A stretch of 64,000 nt of DNA from Myxococcales bacterium (GCA_016793325.1 JAEUKI010000021.1:1-64000), one strand, 5' to 3'. Positions 1 to 8,142 are shown, counted from the stretch's first letter. Numbers and translations are program-made. The notes: generated by a model not told the origin, from the sequence alone.

Positions 1-132
1 GCCGAGTTGATTGGCCGCGTGGCCAACTTCGAGCACACCGCGAGAAAGGATCCCGAACGCCTCCGCGAACGCCTCGGTCTCCCGATGAAGCTCGACCCGG
101 CTGTGGAAAAACTACGATGCCCGTCGCGGTAG
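1..132 (+). CDS. C-terminal fragment of an unidentified protein (cut by window edge)
   Basis: The first reading frame is open from base 1 to a TAG at 130-132 and encodes 43 residues rich in Arg, Glu and Leu (for example RVANFEHTARKDPERLRERL), an amphipathic helical pattern typical of real coding sequence. The start lies outside the window. I do not recognise the family. It runs toward the distal end of the CRISPR array and ends 22 bp before the last repeat, so it marks the left boundary of the CRISPR locus. Confidence 0.5.
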   Translation, partial: AELIGRVANFEHTARKDPERLRERLGLPMKLDPAVEKLRCPSR

Positions 133-154
133 TGGTTTAGACTTGCAATCGCTC

Positions 155-1209
155 GTTTCAACACGGCCGCTCGCCTCACGACGAGCAGCACCGGCGCGGA
201 GGGACTGCGCGCGCTCACAGACGCGCTGTTTCAACACGGCCGCTCGCCTCACGACGAGCAGCACCGAATCTCGCGTTGAATGCTGCTCGCGCCAAAAAGT
301 TTCAACACGGCCGCTCGCCTCACGACGAGCAGCACCTCGTCGATCTTCGCGAGCGCTTGCTCGAACGAGAGCGGTTTCAACACGGCCGCTCGCCTCACGA
401 CGAGCAGCACGGACTCCTGCACGTTCTTGCCGCGTCCCTGGCGCAGTTTCAACACGGCCGCTCGCCTCACGACGAGCAGCACGCCCTTTCGCGCGCGGTC
501 GCTCAGTCGCTCACAGAGTTTCAACACGGCCGCTCGCCTCACGACGAGCAGCACTTCGGCGCGCACGGGGGTGGCTCACGGTCGACGCGGTTTCAACACG
601 GCCGCTCGCCTCACGACGAGCAGCACATGCAACAGAAGGCGCGCGGCTTGCGTACGTTCGTGTTTCAACACGGCCGCTCGCCTCACGACGAGCAGCACCG
701 GCGCTGCGATCGACTCGCTCGAGAGTCTCGGGCTGTTTCAACACGGCCGCTCGCCTCACGACGAGCAGCACCGCGCTCTTGATGAGCTCCGCGGCCTCGT
801 CGATCGACGGTTTCAACACGGCCGCTCGCCTCACGACGAGCAGCACGTGCCGAACCAACTGCGCTCGATGTCGAACGCCCAGTTTCAACACGGCCGCTCG
901 CCTCACGACGAGCAGCACCACCGTCGACGACCTCGCGCCGACGATGGGTCACGCGTTTCAACACGGCCGCTCGCCTCACGACGAGCAGCACCGAGGCGAG
1001 CACGCCGCGGCGCTCATCGTGTCGAGCGTTTCAACACGGCCGCTCGCCTCACGACGAGCAGCACCGCGAGCTGCGTGAGCACCTCGAAGGTCGTGCCGGG
1101 TTTCAACACGGCCGCTCGCCTCACGACGAGCAGCACCGCCGCCGTTTGAAACTGTGTGTCTGTGTTGGCGCGGTTTCAACACGGCCGCTCGCCTCACGAC
1201 GAGCAGCAC
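155..1209 (-). CRISPR. CRISPR array, 15 repeats of 37 bp and 14 spacers, type I-C
   Basis: Fifteen copies of a 37-bp repeat begin at 155, 228, 299, 374, 446, 518, 590, 662, 735, 810, 882, 955, 1028, 1100 and 1173. By eye all are identical. Spacers are 34-38 bp. On the plus strand each repeat starts GTTTCAACAC, so on the minus strand it ends GTGTTGAAAC, the usual 3' end of a type I repeat that becomes the crRNA 5' handle. Transcription is therefore inferred to run right to left, away from cas2, with the newest spacer at 1137-1172. In the transcribed sense the repeat forms GCTCGTC / GGCGAGC, a 7-bp stem with one G-U pair closed by a GTGA (GNRA) loop, a plausible Cas5c processing substrate. No degenerate repeat is seen at the leader-distal end. 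Protospacer targets cannot be identified from this sequence alone. Confidence 0.98.
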
Positions 1210-1396
1210 CCCACCCCTCCAAACCCATGGATCTCTTTCAGCAATTTCCTCACTTTCCGCGAACTCTGTCGCCGCGCGTTCGTCGATCGCTTCACTTGAT
1301 GACCTTCGTTGCCAAAGACCGGTTGTCCCTTCGCGCAGTTGCGAGACTGCGCGAACCCAGTGGGGGTTTCATGAGCACTCGTGGTTCGCGCGAGCG
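1210..1396 (-). promoter_or_regulatory. CRISPR leader region
   Basis: This 187-bp non-coding segment separates the cas2 stop from the array. It sits at the end expected for the leader, given repeat orientation and the cas operon. The part touching the first repeat is clearly richer in A/T and purines than its surroundings; on the minus strand it reads GAAAGTGAGGAAATTGCTG, then AAGAGATCCATGG. Leaders of this kind hold the pre-crRNA promoter and the integration signal used by Cas1-Cas2. I cannot place a -35/-10 pair with confidence. Confidence 0.75.
1330..1355. repeat. Perfect 9-bp inverted repeat in the leader
   Basis: TTCGCGCAG (1330-1338) and its exact reverse complement CTGCGCGAA (1347-1355) flank an 8-base loop. 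It lies 42 bp downstream of the cas2 stop and 120 bp before the first repeat. It could be the stem of a cas-operon terminator, although no T tract follows, or a protein-binding site in the leader used in adaptation or transcription. Confidence 0.6.
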
Positions 1397-1687
1397 CTAC
1401 ACCACGAGGGTTCCCTCGAAGTCGACCGGTTCACGAACGCCGTGGTGCTCGGTCTTGCTCGCTGCTCCGTCGTCCAAGAAGTAGAACCGCATGCTGTCCT
1501 CCTTGCCGTCGATCAACCCGAGCAGCCGCGCCCGCAGCTTCACCCAATCGGTCGCGTCGAGTTTGCACTCGAACACCGAGTATTGCACGCGCTGTCCGTA
1601 GTCTTCGCACGCTTGCGCGACCTTGCGCAGCCGCTTGCGTCCCGCCTTGCTCGTCGTCGCGACGTCGTAGCTCACCAAGATCACCAC
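1397..1687 (-). CDS. cas2: CRISPR-associated endonuclease Cas2
   Basis: This 96-residue protein is the normal size for Cas2. It opens with the ferredoxin-fold strand MVILVSYDV, whose Asp is the conserved metal-site residue, followed by KRLRKVAQACEDYGQRVQYSVFEC, the signature of type I-C Cas2. Cas2 dimers bridge two Cas1 dimers in the spacer-integration complex. The gene is last in the cas operon, 16 bp after cas1, and is followed directly by the leader and array. Start ATG at 1687. Confidence 0.97.
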   Translation of the reverse strand: MVILVSYDVATTSKAGRKRLRKVAQACEDYGQRVQYSVFECKLDATDWVKLRARLLGLIDGKEDSMRFYFLDDGAASKTEHHGVREPVDFEGTLVV

Positions 1688-1703
1688 AGCGCACCTCCAT
1701 CGA

Positions 1704-2735
1704 TCACTTCATGACAAACGGCGGGTACGGCCGAAGGTCGCCTCGAATCGCTCGCGCGAGCAGTCGCGCCTGCACCATCGCGACCATGCCCCAACGAACC
1801 TCGTCGCCGGTGTACGGATGGGTCACGGTGTCTCGCTTGCGCGTCTGATACTCCGTGAGAAACAGCTTGCGCGTCGCCTCCGTCATCTCGACGCCACCTC
1901 CGTCGCGAACGACGAAGTCCCGTTCGCGCACCTGCCCGAGGTTCACCATCGCGACCACCATGCGGTCGACGAACGCCACTCGTAGCTCCTCCATCAGATC
2001 GAGCGCGAGCGACGGTCGCCCCGGTCGCTCTTCGTGCAAGAACCCGACGTCGGGGTCGAGCCCCGCAGACCCGAGCGCCGCGACGCAGTCGTGCATGAGC
2101 ATCGTGTAGCCGAAGCTCAACATCGCGTTCACGGGATCGCGCGGAGGACGCCGAGACCGACCCTTGAACCGCAGTCCTTCTTCTCGCGTCCGCAGCGCGT
2201 GGTCGAACCAACCGAAGTACCTCGCAGCAGCCTCGCCCTCGAGCCCACGCAGAACGTCCACCGACTCGGCTCTCTCCAACTGCGACAGGCCTCGCGCGAG
2301 CGAATCGACGACGCTCGCCCCCGCGCTGCGAGCTTCGTCGTCGCCGTCGCGCATCGCGCGCTGCACGAACGTCCTCGTGTTCGCGACCTTTCCCGTGATG
2401 AAGCTGCGCGCGAGCTCGGCGCACTGCGAAGGGTCGTCCGCGGCGCGATGTTGTGTCCGACGCAACACGACGCTGCCAGCGCCCGTCCCGACGACACGAC
2501 CCAAGAACCGGCCAGACTCGCTCACGAAGGTCACGTCGATCCCTTCGTCCATGCACGCTCCCATCGCGTCGGGGCTCATTCCCACACGCCCGAAGCAGAC
2601 GACTCCACCCACGTGAAGCCTCGGAATGCGCAGGAGCTCTTCCTTCTCGAACTTCACGACGAGCGACTCGTGCTCCTTCGAGATGTACGCGCCCTGCGTG
2701 GTCACATACAGCGTGTTCGCGACGGTCACTGCCAT
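1704..2735 (-). CDS. cas1: CRISPR integrase Cas1 (type I-C)
   Basis: The protein has 343 residues, typical of I-C Cas1. The N-terminal beta domain (about 1-90) is followed by the helical catalytic domain. Candidate metal ligands are visible: Glu in GLEGEAAARYF (about 165-174), His in GFLHEERPGRPSLALDLMEE (His234), and the Asp/Glu of the same segment (about 246-250). With Cas2 it integrates new spacers at the leader-proximal repeat. It sits 3 bp after the cas4 stop and 16 bp before cas2, so the three adaptation genes are almost certainly co-translated. No key residue appears to be missing. Confidence 0.97.
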   Translation of the reverse strand: MAVTVANTLYVTTQGAYISKEHESLVVKFEKEELLRIPRLHVGGVVCFGRVGMSPDAMGACMDEGIDVTFVSESGRFLGRVVGTGAGSVVLRRTQHRAADDPSQCAELARSFITGKVANTRTFVQRAMRDGDDEARSAGASVVDSLARGLSQLERAESVDVLRGLEGEAAARYFGWFDHALRTREEGLRFKGRSRRPPRDPVNAMLSFGYTMLMHDCVAALGSAGLDPDVGFLHEERPGRPSLALDLMEELRVAFVDRMVVAMVNLGQVRERDFVVRDGGGVEMTEATRKLFLTEYQTRKRDTVTHPYTGDEVRWGMVAMVQARLLARAIRGDLRPYPPFVMK

Positions 2736-2738
2736 CGA

Positions 2739-3368
2739 TCACTCCGACTCCGTTCCTCGGATCAGCGAACGGATGTAGCCGCTGGCGTCCAGTCGAACCT
2801 TTGGCATGCACGCCTGCTTCAACGAACACTCCTCGCACTTCGCCCCGTACTCCGCCGCGGGAACGACCGCGCCTCGCACCATCGCGTGCAGCTCCCGCGC
2901 GAGCCGCTCGGTCCTCGCTCGCAGCGCTGGCGAGAACACCACCTCGCGACGACGTCGCGATTTGCCGTGGTACAGCGCGCCGGACTCGACCGTGACGCCC
3001 ATCATTTCTTCGAGCGCGATCGCCTGCGCGCAGAGCTGGACCTCGTCGTGTCCCCACTCGCCGCGACGACCGCGCTTGTACTCGACGGGATGAACCCGCT
3101 CTCGGCCCCGATCGTCGCGCACGAACTCCACGACGTCCGCGCGACCGACGAGCCGAAGTCGCTCGCTTCGCAACCACAGCGCGCGCTCGGCGCGTACTTC
3201 TGGTCGTCGCTCACCTCCCGGTCGATCCGCGCGCTCGTGAAGAAGCGTCCCCTCCACGGTCCGAACGTTGTCCGCCCACACGCGATCGACGTGGATCAGC
3301 GCGCACTGCCTGGGGCAAAACGACAGGTGCTGCAGCGCTGACATCGGCAGAAAGTCATCGACGTCCAT
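2739..3368 (-). CDS. cas4: Cas4 RecB-family exonuclease with Fe-S cluster
   Basis: This 209-residue protein contains the RecB-like nuclease core: His44 in LLHERAD, Asp78 in VGRADVVEF, and Glu96 with Lys98 in VEYKRG, plus a downstream Gln. Cys18 (in SFCPRQC) together with Cys178, Cys181 and Cys187 (in KCEECSLKQAC) make up the four-cysteine set expected to hold a 4Fe-4S cluster. In type I-C systems Cas4 works with Cas1-Cas2 to trim prespacers at the PAM and set their orientation. It is a separate gene here, not a Cas4-Cas1 fusion, and lies 19 bp after cas7. Confidence 0.96.
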   Translation of the reverse strand: MDVDDFLPMSALQHLSFCPRQCALIHVDRVWADNVRTVEGTLLHERADRPGGERRPEVRAERALWLRSERLRLVGRADVVEFVRDDRGRERVHPVEYKRGRRGEWGHDEVQLCAQAIALEEMMGVTVESGALYHGKSRRRREVVFSPALRARTERLARELHAMVRGAVVPAAEYGAKCEECSLKQACMPKVRLDASGYIRSLIRGTESE

Positions 3369-3387
3369 CGCCGCGCGCCCTCGTCGC

Positions 3388-4359
3388 CTACGTCGCCGCG
3401 CTGAGCTTCACTCCGCCCGCGCCGTCCCGCTCGACGCGAACCCGGTGCAGAACGCGCTCGCTGCCGAGCTCGCGCTCGTCGAGCTTCACGCTGAAGTCTC
3501 CGAACGCCCGCGGCGCCTTGTTCGTGTCGCGCTGAGTCACCGTCACGCGATCGAACAGCCGGTGCGCCGCGCACAACCCGAGCCCGTGCTCGTCCTCGTG
3601 CTCGAACACGATCAGCGCCCGCGTCGCCATGAGCCCGCGCGCCGCGCTGCGATCGTGCTCGAACATGTTTTCGAGCGCCTCCCACAAGAGCGCCAGGTCG
3701 TTGTCGCCGAACCCCGTCCCCGCGACGCGCTGCCCGCTCGCGCGCTTCGCGCACGACGGGCTGATGAACCCGTGCGCGCGATACAGCCCGTACGGCACCG
3801 TCGCCTTGCGCCCCATCGTCCGGTTGTCGCCCTTCTGCTTCGCGGCTTCTTCTTCCGTCGCGACCGCCATGCGCGTGATCGAGTGCTCGAGCGCGACCAC
3901 GGGAGCGACGCTGCGCGCGAAGGTCAATTGCACGGGGCCGCGCACCTGCCCAGCGTTCACTCCGGTGCTCATCACCGCGCCGAACGTCCGCACGTCGAAG
4001 AAGTCGTCACACATTTTCAATCGCGCGCGGTCCGTCCCCTCGCCAGAGGTCTTCTTGTCCTTCACCTCGATGCCCGCTTCGTGCACCTTCGCTTCGATCA
4101 CGGCGTTGAGCACCGCCTTCTCCTTCACGAAGATGTCGTACGGCGCCGCGCCGCCGTGCTTGATCAGCACGTAGTTGCGCACCTTGCGCTTCAAGCACAC
4201 GTCGGTGACTAGACCGTGGCCCGTCTGCGCGTCGATGCGCGGGAGGTTGCCAGCGTCGGGGTCCCCGTTGGGATTTCCGTCCTGCACGTCGAACAGCAGC
4301 ACGAAGTCGTACCGCTTGGTGATGTCCGAGCCGCGCTCGAGCTTCTTCTTGTCGTTCAT
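3388..4359 (-). CDS. cas7: Cas7 (Csd2 family), type I-C Cascade backbone
   Basis: This is a 323-residue RAMP protein. The N-terminal strand YDFVLLFDVQDGNPNGDPDAGN is the characteristic opening of Csd2/Cas7c. A central segment with RTFGAVMS and GQVRGPVQLTFARS matches the family's crRNA-contacting core. Several copies coat the crRNA spacer in Cascade. A GAGG ribosome-binding site lies just upstream of the ATG at 4359. Unlike other junctions in this operon, which are under about 45 bp, the gap to the preceding gene is 261 bp. Confidence 0.97.
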   Translation of the reverse strand: MNDKKKLERGSDITKRYDFVLLFDVQDGNPNGDPDAGNLPRIDAQTGHGLVTDVCLKRKVRNYVLIKHGGAAPYDIFVKEKAVLNAVIEAKVHEAGIEVKDKKTSGEGTDRARLKMCDDFFDVRTFGAVMSTGVNAGQVRGPVQLTFARSVAPVVALEHSITRMAVATEEEAAKQKGDNRTMGRKATVPYGLYRAHGFISPSCAKRASGQRVAGTGFGDNDLALLWEALENMFEHDRSAARGLMATRALIVFEHEDEHGLGLCAAHRLFDRVTVTQRDTNKAPRAFGDFSVKLDERELGSERVLHRVRVERDGAGGVKLSAAT

Positions 4360-4620
4360 CGTCGCCTCGTTGTCGGTGTTGGTTGTTGCGCTGCTGAGCG
4401 CTTCCGTTTGGCCTTCGATCTGCTTCGGACTCGTCCGCCGCCGCTGTCGCAGCGATCGCCCCGGCCGCAGGGGCCTCCGGCGCGTTGCGCGCCGCGCGCC
4501 TCGAAGCGGTTCGCCCCTGCGCCCTGGGGATTCGCTACTCCAATGCGGCGTCGATCGTGTCGCGCGCGCGTCGGGAGTCGACGCACGAGCGTCGATGGCC
4601 CTCGCGCGTGCGTCGATCGC
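4360..4620. other. 261-bp unexplained gap inside the cas operon
   Basis: I see no convincing gene here on either strand. The stretch is very G+C rich. It contains three direct copies of GCGTCGAT at 4548, 4587 and 4608, spaced 39 and 21 bp, and a CAGGGGC ... GCCCCTG inverted pair near 4480-4520. It may hold an internal promoter or operator for cas7-cas4-cas1-cas2, or be the decayed remainder of a gene lost beside the extra cas-operon gene. Confidence 0.35.
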
Positions 4621-5451
4621 TCACGTCGGCTCTTCCGCGCCTCCGCCCTTGCCCTTTGTCGACTTTCGCTCAGCGAGCCCGAGCTGGATCAAGTAGTCCC
4701 GACGCGAGATCTCCGTTCGAAGCAGCTCGCTCCACTCCTCGAACCACGCTCGTAGCACCCGCAGCTTGCGAAGGTACTCGGCATCGTCCGCAGCGGGGCT
4801 CTTCTCGCTCTTCTTCGAGGCCTTCTCGGGCTCGGGCTTCTTGCTCGCCGCCTTCGCTCCCTTCGCACCATCGCTGCCGGTGTCGCCGCTGGCGGTGCGC
4901 ACGAGACCGAGCAATCGCTTTCGCGCCTCGACGTCGAGCCCCCGCTCCGCGAGGCGCGCGATCGCTGCCTTGCCGCGCTCGGTCGACTCGAGCTTGTCCA
5001 AGCGGTCGAGCACCGTCGAGACAACGAGCACCGACGCAGCGCCGCGCTCCGCGCTGAGGTCCTTGAGCACCGCCTTGGCCTCCGCAGGAAACGTGTGCTG
5101 CAACGTCGCTCGGATTTTCGCGAGAAGCTTCTCGTCGGTCGCATCCAAGGTCGTGATGGCCGTCGCGACGTCGACGTCGATCGCCGGTTCGTCCTCGTCG
5201 TCGAGTGACAGGTCCATTCCCGTGACCGCGTTGAGCTTTCGCCAGCCCTCGACGCGAACCGCCTTGCTGAATCCTACCCGCTCCGCGGCCGCGCGAATCG
5301 GCTTGGATCGGTTCACCGCGAGGATCAGTTGCAGCGTCCGCGCGGGCGTCTCTTCGAGCACCTCGCGCGTCACTGTCACGGTCTCGAAGTCCTCGTGCGC
5401 GTCGCCGCTGTCGGTCGCCTTGTTGTCTGCCTTGCTTTTGCTCGTCGCCAT
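4621..5451 (-). CDS. Unknown 276-aa protein embedded in the type I-C operon
   Basis: The ATG at 5451 lies 5 bp after the cas8c stop, and a strong GGGAGG ribosome-binding site is embedded in the cas8c 3' end, so translation is well supported. The predicted 276-aa protein is mostly alpha-helical. It has an acidic and polar N-terminus (1-25), a helical domain (about 25-190, with TREVLEETPARTLQLILAVN and DEKLLAKIRATLQ), a Lys/Ala/Ser/Glu-rich linker (about 195-220), and a C-terminal helix rich in Trp, Arg and Leu (about 225-265, AWFEEWSELLRTEISRRDYL) ending in a basic GKGGG tail. It has no signal peptide, membrane span, nuclease motif or ATPase motif that I can see. The canonical I-C operon has no gene in this position. 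It could be an added Cascade subunit, an adaptation or anti-plasmid accessory factor, or a lineage-specific protein captured by the operon. I do not recognise the family. Confidence 0.88.
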   Translation of the reverse strand: MATSKSKADNKATDSGDAHEDFETVTVTREVLEETPARTLQLILAVNRSKPIRAAAERVGFSKAVRVEGWRKLNAVTGMDLSLDDEDEPAIDVDVATAITTLDATDEKLLAKIRATLQHTFPAEAKAVLKDLSAERGAASVLVVSTVLDRLDKLESTERGKAAIARLAERGLDVEARKRLLGLVRTASGDTGSDGAKGAKAASKKPEPEKASKKSEKSPAADDAEYLRKLRVLRAWFEEWSELLRTEISRRDYLIQLGLAERKSTKGKGGGAEEPT

Positions 5452-5456
5452 GATCG

Positions 5457-7421
5457 TCAATTTCCTCCCGTGGCTTCTGCCTTCGATCGTTTTGCTTCCT
5501 TCGCTTCTGCGATGCGTCGAAACGTGTGCGAGCGCTGGTGGTAGTAGCCGAGCGCGAACAAGCCCTGCTGCTCGAGGTTGAGCACCGCCGGGAGCGGAGC
5601 CCCGTCGAGCAGATCCATCACTTCGCCGAGCTCGCGATCCGCCGCGCCGTTGTCGAGCTTCGCGATGTGGTGCTGCGCGCGCTGCAAGAGCGGGCCGAAC
5701 ACCGCTGCGGGCGTCGTCGACGCGCTCGCGAAGAACTTGTCTCGAATCGACGCGTTGAGGTCTTGCCCTTGCGCCTGCAACTGCAACGACTCCAGCACGC
5801 TGAACAGTCGTCCGAGCACGTAGCTCACCTCTGTGTTCTTGGGATTCAACGCCACGGTCACCTCTCTCCTCTCGGTCCATGCGGGTCGTCGTAGACACGC
5901 TCGAATCAGCCCCATCCGCACATCGAGCGCGCGTCGATCGCTCGTTCCGTCGCCGCTCGGCAGGCGAATCCTCGCCAACGCCGCCCGCAAGAACTCCGCG
6001 CCGAGCGGCTCGCCATACAACGCCGATCGAACGAGTCGCGCGGCCAACGCAGAGCTCAAGCCTCCCTTGTCGCCGTCCGCCTCGGGGCGCGACTGCATCA
6101 CGCGAAGCAGCTCTCGAACGGTGGGCGGTCGCCACGGATGCGCTGGGTCTCGCGGCTCGCCCACGAGCAGCGACTCGAACCACCATTGAACGTTTCTCTT
6201 CACCTCGGCGGCCGTCGTCTCGAACCAGTCGCGAACGACCACGCGCGACGCGTTGCTGCCGAGCGTCGCTGCGTAGAAGCGCGACACATCGTCGAGCGGA
6301 ACGACCTCGAGGTGTTTCCATACCGCGTCGATCTGCCGGCGGTAGCTCTCGGGATCCGCCTCGGATGCGCCGCCAGAGCTGTCCAAGAGGTCGACGATCA
6401 CATCCTCGAGCTCGGGGCCTTCGTTCGCTCCCTCGGCAGGCTTCGACCAATAGATCATCACCGAGTCGTCGGCGACTTGAACGCCCTGCCGAAATCGCCG
6501 GCCCCGTCCCTTGTCCTCCGAGAGCATCGCGTTGATCGCTCGCGCGTACGCCGTTGCCGCGTGCGACGACATCGGCGCGTTCTCGCCTTGCTCGAAGCCC
6601 CACGAACGAAACGCCGCAGCGTTGAACGAGACGAGGAACGCCCCGCTCGACTGCGCTTCGGGCACGCGCTTGAGGGCAGGGTGCAGCTTCACCATCGGGC
6701 TGACGTCGCCAGTGACGACACAGCGCGCGACCGTGCCTTCGTCGCTCTGGGCGCTCACGCGCTTGCGCCACCATGCCGCGACGCTCTCGCGCTCGTGAAC
6801 GAGCATCCCTCGGTCGGTATCCAGCGCGAACGCGATCGTCTCGTCGCCGCTCCACACGTGAGGCTCGCTCGCGACGAGCGCTGCTGGCTCGCTCTCGACC
6901 TGGGCGTCAGCTTTCTTCGCGCCCTTCTTCGCGGCTTTTTTCGCGCCCTTCTTCGCCGCTCCCTTGGCGGGCACGAGCGCGATCGCGTGCACTCTTGCGC
7001 GTTGCGCATCGAGGTCCGCGCAGAACCGCGAGAGCGCTCGCAGCCCATCGTCGTCGCACTCGCGAAGCGCTTCGTTGACGCTCTCGGCGAACGCGAGCGC
7101 CCGTTCGTCGGCGTTTCGCTTCGCTTTGTCCTCGCCTGCCTTCTGTTTCGCCTCGGTGTCTTCGTCGACCTTCTTCGGCTGCCCCAACGCGTACTGAGCA
7201 TTGTCGACGAGAAATCCGCTCTTCACGGCGACCGTGCGCCCGAGCGGCGGCACGGGAACCCGCTTCTCTCGCGCCTTTCCCCGCTCGTCGAAGTTCGACT
7301 GGACCTGAACGACCTTTCCGTCTGCGTCGAGCACGATCACGAAGCTCACCGGTCGCATGACGAATGCGGTGTCTTCCATCAGCCCTTTTCGCTCGGCGTA
7401 CTCCACCAACGCGTGCAGCAT
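5457..7421 (-). CDS. cas8c: Cas8c (Csd1), type I-C Cascade large subunit
   Basis: The protein has 654 residues, somewhat longer than the roughly 580-600 usual for Csd1. Family features include LVDNAQYALG near 71-80, the central SFNAAAFRSWG, NPKNTEVSYVLGRLFSVLE in the C-terminal half, and GYYHQR near the C-terminus. Cas8c recognises the PAM and recruits Cas3. Part of the extra length comes from a low-complexity Lys/Ala insertion at about 152-172 (AKKGAKKAAKKGAKKA). In other I-C systems the small subunit Cas11c is translated from an internal start in this gene; I have not located one here with confidence. A GGAGGAG ribosome-binding site precedes the ATG at 7421. The gene runs 25 bp after cas5c. 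Confidence 0.96.
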   Translation of the reverse strand: MLHALVEYAERKGLMEDTAFVMRPVSFVIVLDADGKVVQVQSNFDERGKAREKRVPVPPLGRTVAVKSGFLVDNAQYALGQPKKVDEDTEAKQKAGEDKAKRNADERALAFAESVNEALRECDDDGLRALSRFCADLDAQRARVHAIALVPAKGAAKKGAKKAAKKGAKKADAQVESEPAALVASEPHVWSGDETIAFALDTDRGMLVHERESVAAWWRKRVSAQSDEGTVARCVVTGDVSPMVKLHPALKRVPEAQSSGAFLVSFNAAAFRSWGFEQGENAPMSSHAATAYARAINAMLSEDKGRGRRFRQGVQVADDSVMIYWSKPAEGANEGPELEDVIVDLLDSSGGASEADPESYRRQIDAVWKHLEVVPLDDVSRFYAATLGSNASRVVVRDWFETTAAEVKRNVQWWFESLLVGEPRDPAHPWRPPTVRELLRVMQSRPEADGDKGGLSSALAARLVRSALYGEPLGAEFLRAALARIRLPSGDGTSDRRALDVRMGLIRACLRRPAWTERREVTVALNPKNTEVSYVLGRLFSVLESLQLQAQGQDLNASIRDKFFASASTTPAAVFGPLLQRAQHHIAKLDNGAADRELGEVMDLLDGAPLPAVLNLEQQGLFALGYYHQRSHTFRRIAEAKEAKRSKAEATGGN

Positions 7422-7446
7422 GTGTGTGCTCCTCCGAGGCGATCCG

Positions 7447-8142
7447 TTAGCCGTGCCGCGAGTTCATCGCGATGACCTCGCTGCGCGGCGGGACGCGCAG
7501 CACCCCCGACACGAGCCGCGCTTCGAAGAACAGCGGGCGGGCGGGCCCCTTCGTGAGGTCGCGATCGCTCTCGTCCGTCCACTCGAAGTCGTAGAACATC
7601 TGTCCGAGCGAACGCTGAACACCGAACTTCGCCTCGGCGCACTCGAACGCTTCGGGAGCCTCTTCGATCCGCGCTTCGAACTCGCGGCAGCCGAGGTACG
7701 GCGCGCGGTAGTGCTGACCACGCTTCAACCGATCGCGAAACATGTTGAGGTACTTGGGGACGTTGCAGTCGTCGTTGGGCTCTTCGGTCAGCGTGAAGCC
7801 TGCGGTGATCACGTAGTCCACGTCGCGCAGCGCCACGGTGTTTCGCTGCGCTCGGTCTTCGTCCGCGATCAGTTCACCCGTCCGAGGGCTCATCGCCGAG
7901 TTGACCTCGTTGCGCCGAAAGCTCGCCCACTGGATCGCGTTGAGCACCGCGATCTCGCGAATCTCCCAACGGATCTGCGGCTTCCACAGGACGCACGCGA
8001 AGAGCGCTCGCGCGGCGGAGGGCGTGATCACTTCGTAGCTAACCCGCTCGACCTTGAGCTCGGGTCTCGTGAAGCACGCGAGCTCGCCTCGAACACGGAG
8101 CTTCACCGGACCGCTGGAACGCGCTTGGAGCGCACCACCCAT
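7447..8142 (-). CDS. cas5: Cas5c (Cas5d), pre-crRNA endoribonuclease and Cascade subunit
   Basis: This RAMP protein of about 231 residues replaces Cas6 in type I-C: it cleaves the repeat hairpin and stays on the crRNA 5' handle. The segment VERVSYEVITPSAARA holds the conserved Tyr (Tyr36), and KRGQHYRAPYLGCREF holds the Lys/His pair expected to form the active site. I chose the ATG at 8142, about 10 bp after a GGAGG site; a GTG at 8148 in the same frame is also possible. No separate cas6 was found in the window, which agrees with this role. It lies 45 bp downstream of cas3. Confidence 0.95.
   Translation of the reverse strand: MGGALQARSSGPVKLRVRGELACFTRPELKVERVSYEVITPSAARALFACVLWKPQIRWEIREIAVLNAIQWASFRRNEVNSAMSPRTGELIADEDRAQRNTVALRDVDYVITAGFTLTEEPNDDCNVPKYLNMFRDRLKRGQHYRAPYLGCREFEARIEEAPEAFECAEAKFGVQRSLGQMFYDFEWTDESDRDLTKGPARPLFFEARLVSGVLRVPPRSEVIAMNSRHG

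Noticed and set aside
143-1149. Long reading frames across the CRISPR array on both strands
   Set aside because: They repeat the same 12-residue pattern at each 37-bp repeat and change with the spacer frame. They are translations of the array, not genes.
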